Shown: piece by piece, positions 9,605-18,258 of the stretch
Layout of the letters: every line of letters begins with the position of its first letter
Position numbering within the stretch: the first letter of the stretch is position 1
DNA from: Haloferax sp046557615
Lineage (GTDB): Archaea > Halobacteriota > Halobacteria > Halobacteriales > Haloferacaceae
Assembly: GCF_046557615.1 (NCBI RefSeq)
Contig: NZ_JBKIII010000001.1
Span: forward strand, 682,001 to 746,000
Direction: 5' to 3'
Length of the DNA: 64,000 nt
Made by a program: the position numbers and the translations under genes
Notes under the pieces: model-generated
What the model saw: only the letters and a program-made list of their open reading frames with translations
Told to the model about the DNA's origin: nothing
The model's database searches: none

Positions 9605-10465
9605 ATGCACCGTCCCTCCCGTCGCGCCCTTCTCGGTGCTGGCGCGACGTTTCTCGCTTCTCTCGCAGGATGTCTTGGCCCAGTACATGAATTTGGGTCA
9701 ACAGAGACGACGAACACCACAACTACGACACCGACGACTGAGACCACCGAGTCGCCCACGCCGTCGTACGACGTGGACGTGAATTCCATCAGCGTCGTAC
9801 CCGAGTTGGTCGCCTTCGACTCGCCGGATTCGACCAGTACTGTCGGCGACCGCGACGAGCAATTCGTCGTCGCCGACGTCGCGTCCGCAGACCATTACGG
9901 CCCCGGTTTCGAAGAATTCGAACTCGTCTACGACGGCGAAGTATTTCACCCAGTAACTGGTGAAGAGAACGGTCGATACTACCGACAGTGGCCCCGAAGT
10001 GGTGGAAAGTACACACCGGGTGCGTCCGGAACCCTCGTCTTTCGACTCCCGAAGCCAATCGAATCCGAGTCTGTCGCGCTCGGATGGCCCGGTGGGTCAT
10101 ACGAACTCGATTCGAACTCAGTCTCGAAACTCACACGTCCACCGGCTGAGTTCTTGGTCCACGGAGTCTCGGCAGAGTTGCGGGACGACGGCCTCGCAAA
10201 CGTAGACGTCGAAATCGAAGTCAGAAACATCAGTTCGACCGCTGGCACCTTCGTTGGCGCGCTCGACCGAGTTGGACCGAATGTAGCGTACACGCCCGAA
10301 GAGGCAGTCGTATTCGAAGTCCCCGCAAAGGACACAGCGACGTGGAGTCACACGTTCGAGTTACCACTCCCAGCATCGGACGAATACTCGCGTGCCTCCT
10401 TCATACTCGATTGGCGACGTGGGAGTATGGGAACGGTCGTAGACCTGCGAGAAGGCGAGTCGTAG
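9605..10465 (+). CDS. predicted Tat lipoprotein of unknown function
   Basis: This 286-residue secreted protein begins MHRPSRRALLGAGATFLASLAGC. The twin arginine is at residues 6-7, followed by a hydrophobic stretch and a lipobox ending at Cys23, the standard haloarchaeal Tat-lipoprotein pattern. An upstream in-frame GTG at 9584 is possible but would bury the signal. Residues about 27-50 are a Thr-rich linker (TTNTTTTTPTTETTE) likely to be O-glycosylated or flexible outside the cell. The remaining part has beta-strand character with a possible Ig-like fold at the C-terminus. No family is recognised. It is convergent with the long gene at 10567-12837. Confidence 0.72.
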   Translation: MHRPSRRALLGAGATFLASLAGCLGPVHEFGSTETTNTTTTTPTTETTESPTPSYDVDVNSISVVPELVAFDSPDSTSTVGDRDEQFVVADVASADHYGPGFEEFELVYDGEVFHPVTGEENGRYYRQWPRSGGKYTPGASGTLVFRLPKPIESESVALGWPGGSYELDSNSVSKLTRPPAEFLVHGVSAELRDDGLANVDVEIEVRNISSTAGTFVGALDRVGPNVAYTPEEAVVFEVPAKDTATWSHTFELPLPASDEYSRASFILDWRRGSMGTVVDLREGES

Positions 10466-10566
10466 CCGGAGAAGAGTTGTAACCTCAAGAAGAAAAATGC
10501 GGAATCAGTTCGTTTTTGGCTGCAATCCAATACTCCGGGAACAGATACCCGACTCCTCGTTAGAAG

Positions 10567-12837
10567 TCAACGCCCTTGTTCGAGAATGCCTGCTTCAATC
10601 TTCGAGAATAACTCTCCCGGCGGAAGTGGTGACTGTTCGCTGACTCGAGCCGATTCGTCGAACGGTTGGGCCTCGTTCACCAGTTGTCTGACTTGATGAA
10701 CGCATTTTCGATTGGTTCGGTCTCGAGCCTCCCACTCGTCTAGTGACGTGTTACAGTCGGCGGCGGCCCCAAGTGTTAGTGTGTCTGCGTGTGTCCGAAT
10801 CTCGGCGGCGGTAGACAGCTCGATTTCATCACGTACGAGTGCCTCGTCGAGTAGCGTCTCGATTCGTGTGCGGACCTGTTCGCCCATCTCCACAAGGTCA
10901 GGCGCACTGTACGTTTCTTTTGTCGTAATTCGTCGACGCTCTTCGTGGAGTTCGCCGATAATCACCCCCTTTTTGGTGATGAATCCTGCTCTCGGAGGGG
11001 TCGTTCCAATCGTCGCTTTTGGATTGAGGACGAACGATGCGTGGTGATTTCCAACGAGTCGTCCGCGAAGTGAGATTTCGTGATGATTTACGAGTCGAAT
11101 GTGAACGTTCTTCATCGTCGTCGTCAAAAACACACCCATCTGAATCGCCCGAAGTGCGTTGGCCAGTGCCCGTACCCGATTGAGTATGATGCTATCCGGG
11201 TGTGGAACACGACCGTTGGCCGGGTGGGCCGTAGCAGCATCATAAAACTGCCCCCACTGGGTGTCCTGAAACAGGTGTCGGAAACTTTCGAGTTCGATAT
11301 CTTCGTGGAGTTCTAAGGCGGACGTTTCCTCGGTTCGGTGGCTAACTGGGTCGGCAAAATAGACGAACACTTGATTTGCTCGTGATGCTGACGCCTCTAT
11401 TGCTCGAATAAAATCGACATCGATCGACCGGAAGAAGACTGAGAGAAGGTGAACGTCGTCGTAACTGGTGACGATGTCCGGGTCGGTGATGATATCTTGG
11501 CTTTGCTGTTTGAACTGATTCCAGTCGAGTTGATTGTCGAACAGCAGTGTATCTAGGGTATCCAAATCGAGAGCATTTTCAGACTCTTCGCCGCAGAGCG
11601 CGTTCGGCCAGAAGTGTTGGAGTGACTCAGACGTCCCCGCTGACGTGACCGGAAGAACGCTGGCAGATGCGACCACACTCCCGATAGTCTTCAAGAACGC
11701 GCGTCTACCTTGGGTGTGTGAATCGACCTTTTTCTGGATGATGTCGAAGACCAACCGCAGTCGGTTGTTTCCATCTGGGTCTTCGATTAACCCCCATCCC
11801 AACGTCTCGTCATCTTCGTGGCCACTGTCGTACCAGTGGTCGAGTTCTGCCTGCAAATACTCTCCACCATCCGTCCGGAGATTGTCGTCTACTGACTCGC
11901 CACTGGATAGTTCTACATCTCTGATCTCGATCTCTGGGTGTTGTTCTCGGAGGCTATCGAACCAGTCGTCACCGAACCAGTAGCGACCGAGCAATGCAAG
12001 CATGAGCAACGTCTTGCTCGTCGTCCCCTCGACCGCTGATGGAATGAATTCGTTCGCTTGGGCCGAAACTGAATCATTCGGGAGGCCCACCTGAACGAGG
12101 TCGATGAGTGTGCCTTCATCGATTGGAACGACGAAGAACTCGGAGAATTCCCAGGAATCATCTGCCTTTTGAATCGACTGCATAACTTCCTCGGAGGTGG
12201 CAGCAACTTCGACGACCGAAAAGAGGGCGGGATTGTAGTGCGTCGAATCTACGAGGTCTTCGAACACGCCAAGACACCGAATCGTTTCGATCCGGTCAGC
12301 AAGCCCCAGTTCTTCTTCGACTTCCCGCTCGATGAGTTCGTATGTCGGTCGCACCGTCCCGCTCGGTGTCACGTCTTCGTCTCGATCGAGATAGCCGCTT
12401 CCGGGGAATGAGAGCAATGCCCCGGTGTCGTCTTCGCCCGCTCGGACACCAACCAACAGGCCGTCGTCAGCAACGACGGCGACAAACGACGAGAGAACGC
12501 GGACTTGTAACCGAAGAGCCGTACGCACTTCGTCTGATATTTCGATGTCGGCAGTTGCACCGTGGCGGGACAGAATGAGCCGTCGAACGAGATAATCCCT
12601 GAACTGTGCCGGGCCAAGTAACAGTCGTCGTCCATTCTCGTCAACGTCGACCACATTCAGTAGATTTCCGTCGAAGAGGCGGTCGTTTCTGCCGGCGACA
12701 GAATCCCATACCTGCTGGATAGTCGCTGCCACGCTGGGGGAAAAACCGTACTTCGAATCGGGGTCGTACACCAGCTCGAGGTCGGCTGGGTCGATACCAG
12801 TCGCGCCGTAGTCCCCCCAGCGGACATATGATGCCAT
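10567..12837 (-). CDS. 756-residue protein with N-terminal Nudix-like domain, internal Tat-like segment and unknown C-terminal domain
   Basis: Residues 113-250 look like a Nudix hydrolase fold: the core REVEEELGL at 171-179 fits the RExxEExGU half of the Nudix box, but the upstream G(x5)E half is not canonical (GSGYLDRDEDVTPSG region). The preceding LFDG...FRDYL segment (54-83) resembles the N-terminal lobe of NUDT22-like enzymes. At 377-400 a GRRAFLKTIGSVVASASVLP stretch matches a twin-arginine motif plus hydrophobic helix, yet lies in mid-protein with no nearby methionine. Residues 460-640 form an unassigned alpha/beta domain containing NHHEISLRGRLVGNHH, vaguely reminiscent of degenerate phospholipase-D strands. 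The gene stands alone, and its codons are noticeably less GC-rich than those of its neighbours. Confidence 0.75.
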   Translation of the reverse strand: MASYVRWGDYGATGIDPADLELVYDPDSKYGFSPSVAATIQQVWDSVAGRNDRLFDGNLLNVVDVDENGRRLLLGPAQFRDYLVRRLILSRHGATADIEISDEVRTALRLQVRVLSSFVAVVADDGLLVGVRAGEDDTGALLSFPGSGYLDRDEDVTPSGTVRPTYELIEREVEEELGLADRIETIRCLGVFEDLVDSTHYNPALFSVVEVAATSEEVMQSIQKADDSWEFSEFFVVPIDEGTLIDLVQVGLPNDSVSAQANEFIPSAVEGTTSKTLLMLALLGRYWFGDDWFDSLREQHPEIEIRDVELSSGESVDDNLRTDGGEYLQAELDHWYDSGHEDDETLGWGLIEDPDGNNRLRLVFDIIQKKVDSHTQGRRAFLKTIGSVVASASVLPVTSAGTSESLQHFWPNALCGEESENALDLDTLDTLLFDNQLDWNQFKQQSQDIITDPDIVTSYDDVHLLSVFFRSIDVDFIRAIEASASRANQVFVYFADPVSHRTEETSALELHEDIELESFRHLFQDTQWGQFYDAATAHPANGRVPHPDSIILNRVRALANALRAIQMGVFLTTTMKNVHIRLVNHHEISLRGRLVGNHHASFVLNPKATIGTTPPRAGFITKKGVIIGELHEERRRITTKETYSAPDLVEMGEQVRTRIETLLDEALVRDEIELSTAAEIRTHADTLTLGAAADCNTSLDEWEARDRTNRKCVHQVRQLVNEAQPFDESARVSEQSPLPPGELFSKIEAGILEQGR

Positions 12838-12951
12838 GATGACGGGTCTACGGAGCGGGGGGGTTTGAATCCACCCGAGAAAGAAGATTCGAGGGAGAAG
12901 ATCCCCCGACAGAAACCGATTTTTCGTTGGGCGAAATCGCGTTCGAGTCGC

Positions 12952-14223
12952 TTACTGTTCGACCGCAGATGCGGCGCGAATAATCGTCTCTTCGTCGAAC
13001 TTCGGGCCAATCAGTTGCAGACCGACTGGCAGTCCGTCAGTTTCGCCTGCCGGGACGGAGATAGCCGGGAGGTTGGCGAGGTTGATGGGGACGGTGTTAG
13101 CGTCGGCGAGGTACATCTGGAGCGGGTCGTCGAGGCTCTCGCCGAGTTTGAACGGCGGCACCGGCATCGTCGGCGAGGCGAGTACGTCCACGTCCTCGAA
13201 TGCAGAATCGAAGTCCTGTTTGACCCACGCGCGGGCGTCCTGTGCCTTCGCGTAGTACTTGTCGTGGTAGCCTGCCGAGAGGGCGTAGGTGCCGAGGAGG
13301 ATGCGGCGCTTGACCTCGGGGCCAAATCCTTCCTCGCGGGCGCGGGCGAAGGCCTCGTTCCAGTTGCCCTCGTAGCCGCCGGATTTGCCGTAGCGAACGC
13401 CGTCGAAGCGTGCGAGGTTCGAGGAGGCTTCGGACATGGCGATGACGTAGTAGGCCGCGACCGCCTTCTCGACCGAGGGCATACTGACTTCGGTGTACTC
13501 TGCGCCCTGTGCTTCGAGTTCCTCGATCGCGTCCCAGAATGCTTCGACGACACCGTCGTCTGCGCCTTCGACGAACTCCGTGGGAACGCCGATTTTCAGG
13601 CCATCGACGTCGCCATCGGCGGCCGAAGCGTAGTCCGAGTCTTCGCCTTCGTCGTAGGTGGTTCCGTCGTGAGCGTCGGGACCAGCAATCACGTCGAGGA
13701 GCGCGGCGGCGTCTTCGACGGTCGGCGCGATTGGGCCGATTTGTTCGAGGGAATTCGCGTAGGCGACGAGGCCGTAGCGTGAAACCAGTCCGTAAGTGGG
13801 CTTGATGCCGACGACGCCACAGAAGGCGGCGGGACAGCGAATCGAGCCACCCGTGTCGCTCCCGAGTGCGAGGTCAGCATCGCCTGCGGCGACGGCGGCC
13901 GCAGAGCCACCAGAGGAACCGCCGGGGACGCGTTCTTCGTCCACGGGGTTCTTCGTCGGCCCGAACGCGGACGTTTCGGTGGTCGTGCCCATCCCGAACT
14001 CGTCCATGTTGGCCTTACCGACGATGGTCGCGCCAGCGGCTTTGACGCGCTCGACGACGGTTGCGTCGTACGGCGGGACGTAGTCTTCGAGCATCGCAGA
14101 GCCACAGGTGGTTCGCAGGCCCTTCGTGGAGATGTTGTCCTTGACGGCGATGGTCTTTCCACTGAGAGAGCCGTCTTCGTCGCTCTCGATGGTCTCCTCG
14201 GTGATGAATGCGTTCAGCGACAT
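12952..14223 (-). CDS. gatA: Asp-tRNA(Asn)/Glu-tRNA(Gln) amidotransferase subunit A
   Basis: This 423-residue amidase-signature enzyme is the glutaminase subunit of GatCAB, which supplies ammonia for converting misacylated Glu-tRNA(Gln) or Asp-tRNA(Asn). The catalytic Lys is in AVKDNIS (Lys28), the cis-Ser in GGSSGGSAAA (residues 101-110), and the nucleophile Ser in GSDTGGSIR (Ser127). It is shorter than bacterial GatA (about 480) as is usual in haloarchaea. It overlaps gatC by one base and forms a gatC-gatA operon on the minus strand; gatB is not in this window. Confidence 0.94.
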   Translation of the reverse strand: MSLNAFITEETIESDEDGSLSGKTIAVKDNISTKGLRTTCGSAMLEDYVPPYDATVVERVKAAGATIVGKANMDEFGMGTTTETSAFGPTKNPVDEERVPGGSSGGSAAAVAAGDADLALGSDTGGSIRCPAAFCGVVGIKPTYGLVSRYGLVAYANSLEQIGPIAPTVEDAAALLDVIAGPDAHDGTTYDEGEDSDYASAADGDVDGLKIGVPTEFVEGADDGVVEAFWDAIEELEAQGAEYTEVSMPSVEKAVAAYYVIAMSEASSNLARFDGVRYGKSGGYEGNWNEAFARAREEGFGPEVKRRILLGTYALSAGYHDKYYAKAQDARAWVKQDFDSAFEDVDVLASPTMPVPPFKLGESLDDPLQMYLADANTVPINLANLPAISVPAGETDGLPVGLQLIGPKFDEETIIRAASAVEQ

Positions 14224-14501
14224 TACGACACCCGGGGTCCTTTGAAGTAGCCGTCTTCCGTCTCGGCCGCGTTGGAGAGCGCCTCCTCTTGGGTGAGGCC
14301 GTCTTTGACCTCGTCGGGGCGCATCACGTTCACCAGTTCGTCTTCGCTGTCGACTTCGGGAACCTCGTCAAGTGCGTCGAAGTACGTCAGAATGTCCGCG
14401 AGTTGCGTTGCGAACTCTTCGACTTCGTCATCGTCGAGGTCAACCCGCGCCAACTCGGCGACGTGCCGAACTTCGTCGGCATCGACGGGCGTATCGCTCA
14501 T
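14223..14501 (-). CDS. gatC: Asp-tRNA(Asn)/Glu-tRNA(Gln) amidotransferase subunit C
   Basis: The 92-residue GatC clamps GatA to GatB in the tRNA amidotransferase. The sequence has the family helix DEVRHVAELARVDLDDDEVE near the N-terminus, a middle ILTYFDALDEVPEVD segment, and the C-terminal MRPDEVKDGLTQEEALSNA followed by a short tail ending in FKGPRVS that lies along GatA. The ATG at 14499-14501 was chosen because the longer open frame upstream is antisense to the tfb gene region and lacks GatC similarity. It overlaps gatA by one base (TAATG arrangement). It is divergent from tfb with 190 bp between starts. Confidence 0.93.
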   Translation of the reverse strand: MSDTPVDADEVRHVAELARVDLDDDEVEEFATQLADILTYFDALDEVPEVDSEDELVNVMRPDEVKDGLTQEEALSNAAETEDGYFKGPRVS

Positions 14502-14620
14502 ACTTCGGCAGTGTCGGAGACTGGGAGTAAGGGTTTCGGTGTGGTCGTTCCATTCCAAAAAGTTTGTAACCGCCCCGTGACACACTCTCGCACAGATATT
14601 CCGTCGTTCCGATGCCGTCA

Positions 14621-14630
14621 GATATAAGTA
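14621..14630 (+). promoter_or_regulatory. probable TATA element of the tfb gene
   Basis: GATATAAGTA lies 62-71 nt before the tfb start in a 190-bp divergent region otherwise free of genes. It matches the archaeal TATA consensus; a transcription start would fall near 14651, giving a leader of about 40 nt. It is called from sequence only. Confidence 0.4.
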
Positions 14631-14691
14631 ACCGGCCTCAATACAAATTGATGGAGAACGACCGTTCCCAGTTGCTTCTCTCGAACACACA

Positions 14692-15684
14692 ATGACTGAA
14701 AGTGTCCGACGTTTCACGACCGGAAACGCGCGCGTGCGCGAATCAGAGGAACGAGAGTCGAACGAGCGCGAAGAGGGCGAGACGCTCGCCTGTCCAGAAT
14801 GTGGCTCGTCGAATCTCATCTCCGACACAGAGCACGGCGAAACGGTCTGTGACGAGTGTGGACTGGTTGTCCAAGAAGACGAAATTGACCACGGTCCCGA
14901 GTGGCGTGCATTCAACTCGGCCGAGAAAGACTCAAAGTCCCGTGTTGGTGCGCCGACCACCAACATGATGCACGACAAGGGACTTTCGACCAACATTGGC
15001 TGGCAGAACAAAGACGCCTACGGGCGCTCGCTTTCCTCACGACAGCGTGAGAAGATGCAACGACTCCGAACGTGGAACGAGCGCTTCCGAACCCGCGACT
15101 CCAAAGAGCGCAACCTGAAACAGGCGCTCGGCGAAATCGACCGCATGGCATCTGCCCTCGGTCTCCCGGACAACGTCCGCGAGACGGCAAGTGTCATCTA
15201 CCGCCGCGCACTCAACGACGACCTGCTCCCGGGTCGCTCTATCGAGGGCGTCGCAACCTCAGCGCTGTATGCCTCGGCCCGGATGGCCGGAACACCCCGC
15301 TCGCTGGACGAGATTACCAACGTGTCGCGCGTTGACAAAGACGAGATTGCGCGGACCTACCGCTACGTCGTCCGCGAACTCAAACTCGAAATCAAGCCTG
15401 CGGACCCCGTGCAGTACGTCCCCCGCTTCGCCTCTGAACTCGACCTCTCCGAGGAGTCCGAGCGCCGTGCGCGCCAACTCCTGGAGAACGCCAAGAAACA
15501 GAGTATTCACTCGGGGAAATCGCCTGTCGGCCTCGCCGCCGCGGCCGTCTACGCCGCTGGTCTCCTGACCAACGAGAAGGTGACCCAAAACGAGGTCTCT
15601 GATGTGGCGAACATCTCTGAAGTGACCATCCGTAACCGGTATCACGAACTGCTCGAAGCAGAAGAGCAGTTCGAGATGTCCTAA
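14692..15684 (+). CDS. tfb: transcription initiation factor IIB (TFB)
   Basis: The 330-residue archaeal TFB bridges TBP/TATA DNA and RNA polymerase. The N-terminal zinc ribbon has cysteines at residues 34, 37, 53 and 56 (CPECG ... CDECG). The B-reader/linker region follows with RVGAPTTNMMHDKGLSTNIGW, then two cyclin-fold repeats (about 130-220 and 225-325) with SVIYRRALNDDLLPGRSIEGVA and the C-terminal LTNEKVTQNEVSDVANISEVTIRNRY helix-turn-helix that recognises BRE. Haloarchaea carry many TFB paralogues; which one this is cannot be read here. The first 30 residues are charged and variable. Confidence 0.95.
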   Translation: MTESVRRFTTGNARVRESEERESNEREEGETLACPECGSSNLISDTEHGETVCDECGLVVQEDEIDHGPEWRAFNSAEKDSKSRVGAPTTNMMHDKGLSTNIGWQNKDAYGRSLSSRQREKMQRLRTWNERFRTRDSKERNLKQALGEIDRMASALGLPDNVRETASVIYRRALNDDLLPGRSIEGVATSALYASARMAGTPRSLDEITNVSRVDKDEIARTYRYVVRELKLEIKPADPVQYVPRFASELDLSEESERRARQLLENAKKQSIHSGKSPVGLAAAAVYAAGLLTNEKVTQNEVSDVANISEVTIRNRYHELLEAEEQFEMS

Positions 15685-15747
15685 CGGAATCGCGTTTTTC
15701 AACTGCGTTTTCGCAACACCGATAGGCGAACAGGCAGAGCCTCAGCT

Positions 15748-16233
15748 ATGGAGACGACTCGTCACTTCACCTCCACCGTCTACATCGTCAACGACGGTGC
15801 CGTCGCCCTGCACCGACACGAACGACTCGGGATTCGCATCCCACCGGGCGGCCACATCGACCGCGACGAACTCCCGCACGAGGCAGGGCTTCGAGAAGTG
15901 AAAGAAGAGACCGGTCTCGAAGCAGAATTGGTCGATGAGACGGACGCCGTCCCTGCGCCTGACGGACGAGTCCTCCCGCAACCGCGACACCAGATGCTCT
16001 ACGACATCAACGTCCACGAGGACGGTCGGGTCGGCCACCAGCACATCGACCACATCTACTACGCCCGCGTCGAGTCCCGAGAAATCGACCCCCACGACGG
16101 CGAAGTCGATGCCGAGGTGTGGGAGTGGTACAACGAGTCTGAATTGGAGAAGAGCGACATCGACCCCGACACGGTGCAGTTCGCACTGGAAGCAATCGAC
16201 GTCGTTGCGGACGAGGCGGCAATAGAGAACTAA
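15748..16233 (+). CDS. Nudix hydrolase
   Basis: This 161-residue single-domain Nudix protein has a complete Nudix box at residues 35-57, GHIDRDELPHEAGLREVKEE continuing TGL, matching GX5EX7REUXEEXGU. The acidic residues bind the catalytic Mg2+ ions used to cleave nucleoside diphosphates linked to another group. The substrate is unknown; HRHERLGIRIPPGGHID upstream of the box and the YDINVHEDGRVGHQHIDHIYYA strand resemble general house-cleaning Nudix enzymes. It ends 4 bp inside the convergent asparagine-synthase-like gene. Compare it with the degenerate Nudix box in the 756-residue protein at 10567. Confidence 0.9.
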   Translation: METTRHFTSTVYIVNDGAVALHRHERLGIRIPPGGHIDRDELPHEAGLREVKEETGLEAELVDETDAVPAPDGRVLPQPRHQMLYDINVHEDGRVGHQHIDHIYYARVESREIDPHDGEVDAEVWEWYNESELEKSDIDPDTVQFALEAIDVVADEAAIEN

Positions 16234-17318
16234 TTCTCGCCGACGAGCGACTGGATGTACTGTTCGACGTGGTTGTCCATCCGGCGTTTGTAGCCCGCCT
16301 GCCGCGCCAGTCGGTCGAGTTCGCGTGAAGCGTACGTGCCGTACTGGACTGCCTTCTTGTTGGCTTCGACCACCGACTCCGGAAGGACGTCGCGGGAGGC
16401 TTCCCGCAAGGCAACCTTACGGCGACTCGCTTCGACATCGACGAGTAACTCGTCTGGGAGCGGAAGCGCCGCCGAAACGACTCGGTCGTCGAGGAGTGGT
16501 GCGACCGGTTCGACGCCCGCCGCCCGCAAGGTGAGCAAGTCGCGTTCGAGTTGGTCGGGGAGCGTCTGAATCATCTCGCGGGCCGCACCGCGAATCGTCT
16601 CGGCTTCGACTCGGTGGTCACCGGGGGCTTTGGCGACTTTCGCATAGCCGCCGAAGAGTTCGTCAGCACCCTGTCCGACCGCCAATTTGTCGTAGCCGTC
16701 GGCGGCGACTTGCTCGGCAAGCAAGTAGAGAGGGAGGACGATTTGTACGTCCATCGGGTTGGTTCTCCCGAGCGCCGCGACGACTTCGGGAATTGCGCGT
16801 TTCAGTTCGTCGTGGGTGAGTTCGACGACGCGCAGGTCGCGGTCCATCGCGTCTGCGGCGTCGCAGGCCGCGTCGATGTCGTGTGAGCCTTCGAATCCGG
16901 CGACATAACACGGTGCGTCGGGGACGCCTGCGGCGACGATAGACGAATCGACGCCACCCGAGAAGGCGACTGCGAGTCCCTCGGACTCGACTTCGCGCGT
17001 CGATTCGAGGACTGCGGTTTTGACCTGTTCCAGTGCCGCCTCGCGGTCGGTCTCTGCTGGTGGGTTGGGAAGTTCCCAGACCTGTTCGAGACCGTTCGTG
17101 TTGCGTGTGTGGCCCGGAGGAACTGCAACCGGGTTCGACAGATTGCGGTGGTCGAACGACCACGTGGTGTGGTCGCCTGCTTCCGAAAAGATGGGTTGGC
17201 GACCGAGGACGTCGCGGACGAGAACTCCGTCGAGTTCGCCCGCAAAACCAGCAGTGCCGGGGAGTGGGTCACCCGATTCGAGGGCATCTCGCACCTGTGA
17301 CTCGGATGCGCCGCGCAT
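16230..17318 (-). CDS. asparagine-synthase-like adenylating protein lacking a catalytic glutaminase Cys
   Basis: The 363 residues contain the PP-loop SGGVDSS at 120-126 (ATP pyrophosphatase site) and the Asn-synthase C-domain motifs GQGADELFGGY and LLDDRVV. The N-terminal 110 residues show only a remnant of a class II glutamine amidotransferase domain and do not begin with Met-Cys, so glutamine hydrolysis is unlikely; ammonia or another amine may be used. The start at 17318 (MRGASESQVRDAL) overlaps the stop of the PHP gene by one base (ATGA), preferred over the longer open frame to 17393. It probably shares a transcript with the PHP gene. Confidence 0.82.
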   Translation of the reverse strand: MRGASESQVRDALESGDPLPGTAGFAGELDGVLVRDVLGRQPIFSEAGDHTTWSFDHRNLSNPVAVPPGHTRNTNGLEQVWELPNPPAETDREAALEQVKTAVLESTREVESEGLAVAFSGGVDSSIVAAGVPDAPCYVAGFEGSHDIDAACDAADAMDRDLRVVELTHDELKRAIPEVVAALGRTNPMDVQIVLPLYLLAEQVAADGYDKLAVGQGADELFGGYAKVAKAPGDHRVEAETIRGAAREMIQTLPDQLERDLLTLRAAGVEPVAPLLDDRVVSAALPLPDELLVDVEASRRKVALREASRDVLPESVVEANKKAVQYGTYASRELDRLARQAGYKRRMDNHVEQYIQSLVGEN

Positions 17319-18001
17319 CACAGTAGGTCGGCGAGCGCGTGCTTGAGTCGTCGTTTCGCGCCGCCTGCGGCCTGTTGGAACGAGATGCGCCACGGGGTCT
17401 TACTCCCGACGACGCTGGTTCGGCCTTCGGTGATTGCTTCGAGGATGGCGTCGGCAGAGCGTGTGTCTGTGCCGACTTCGGTAATCGCTTGGCCGACCAT
17501 CTCGGCGATGTGCGCGTCGCTTCCCGCAGTCATCGGGAGGTTACGACGCTTTGCAAATCGCTCTGCGCGCTGGTTGGCAATCCCGGTCAAGAGCCGGGAA
17601 TTGTAGACTTCGATTGCGTCCGCCGCGGCGAGTTGCTCGCGCGAGATGTGCGGCGCGACGCCGTGGCGAGATTTCTGGAACGGGTGGGGAACGATAGCGA
17701 TGCCGCCCGCGTCGTGGATGCGGTCGAGCGTCTCATCGTAGGAGAGACCTGCGGGAATGAGTTCTTCGACCCCCATCGCGAGGACGTGCCCTGCGGCGCA
17801 CGTCACTTCCATGCCGGGGATGCCGACGAGTCCGTAGTCGGGCGCTAATTCTGCGGCTTCGAGACTCGCGTCGATTTCGTCGTGGTCGGTGACCGCAAGT
17901 GCGTCTACACCGACCGCAACCGCCTGTTCGAGGAGGTACTCGATTGGGTCGCGTCCATCGTACGACAGCGACGAATGCGAGTGCAACTCGACCGATAACA
18001 C
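17318..18001 (-). CDS. PHP-domain phosphoesterase
   Basis: The 227-residue PHP (polymerase and histidinol phosphatase) family metal-dependent phosphoesterase begins MLSVELHSHSSLSYDG, with the metal-binding HxH at residues 7 and 9. It continues with AVTDHDEIDASLEA, IVPHPFQKSRHG, and GSDAHIAEMVG, the other expected His/Asp metal ligands. Enzymes of this type hydrolyse phosphoesters such as nucleotide 3',5'-bisphosphates or serve as tRNA/RNA exonucleases; the substrate is not shown. The last base of its stop overlaps the ATG of the asparagine-synthase-like gene, implying translational coupling of the two. Confidence 0.88.
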   Translation of the reverse strand: MLSVELHSHSSLSYDGRDPIEYLLEQAVAVGVDALAVTDHDEIDASLEAAELAPDYGLVGIPGMEVTCAAGHVLAMGVEELIPAGLSYDETLDRIHDAGGIAIVPHPFQKSRHGVAPHISREQLAAADAIEVYNSRLLTGIANQRAERFAKRRNLPMTAGSDAHIAEMVGQAITEVGTDTRSADAILEAITEGRTSVVGSKTPWRISFQQAAGGAKRRLKHALADLL

Positions 18002-18183
18002 GATGTAATCTACCAGTGGCGGCTAAAAAAGCGCCCCGGTCCTGGCGTCACTGTCTTGCAGATTGCTAGCACTTGTCTCATGAGGTGGCCAGTACTGACG
18101 CTCTATTCACCACGAACCTTCCTTCGGTCGGAGAGTCCCTCGTCTGCGAACTACCCGAAAGATTGGATGAAATGTCAGCATTC

Positions 18184-18193
18184 AAATATTTAA
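18184..18193 (+). promoter_or_regulatory. probable TATA element of the CBS-domain gene
   Basis: AAATATTTAA lies 66-75 nt upstream of the CBS-domain start. It is the only strong A/T box in 18002-18258, a 257-bp region with no other visible gene. The inferred start site is near 18215. Confidence 0.4.
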
Positions 18194-18258
18194 TCGTGTC
18201 CAGCGAATGAATACTACAGTGGGAACCACCGCGTTGGTGTCCACTGGGGAGAACTGCA

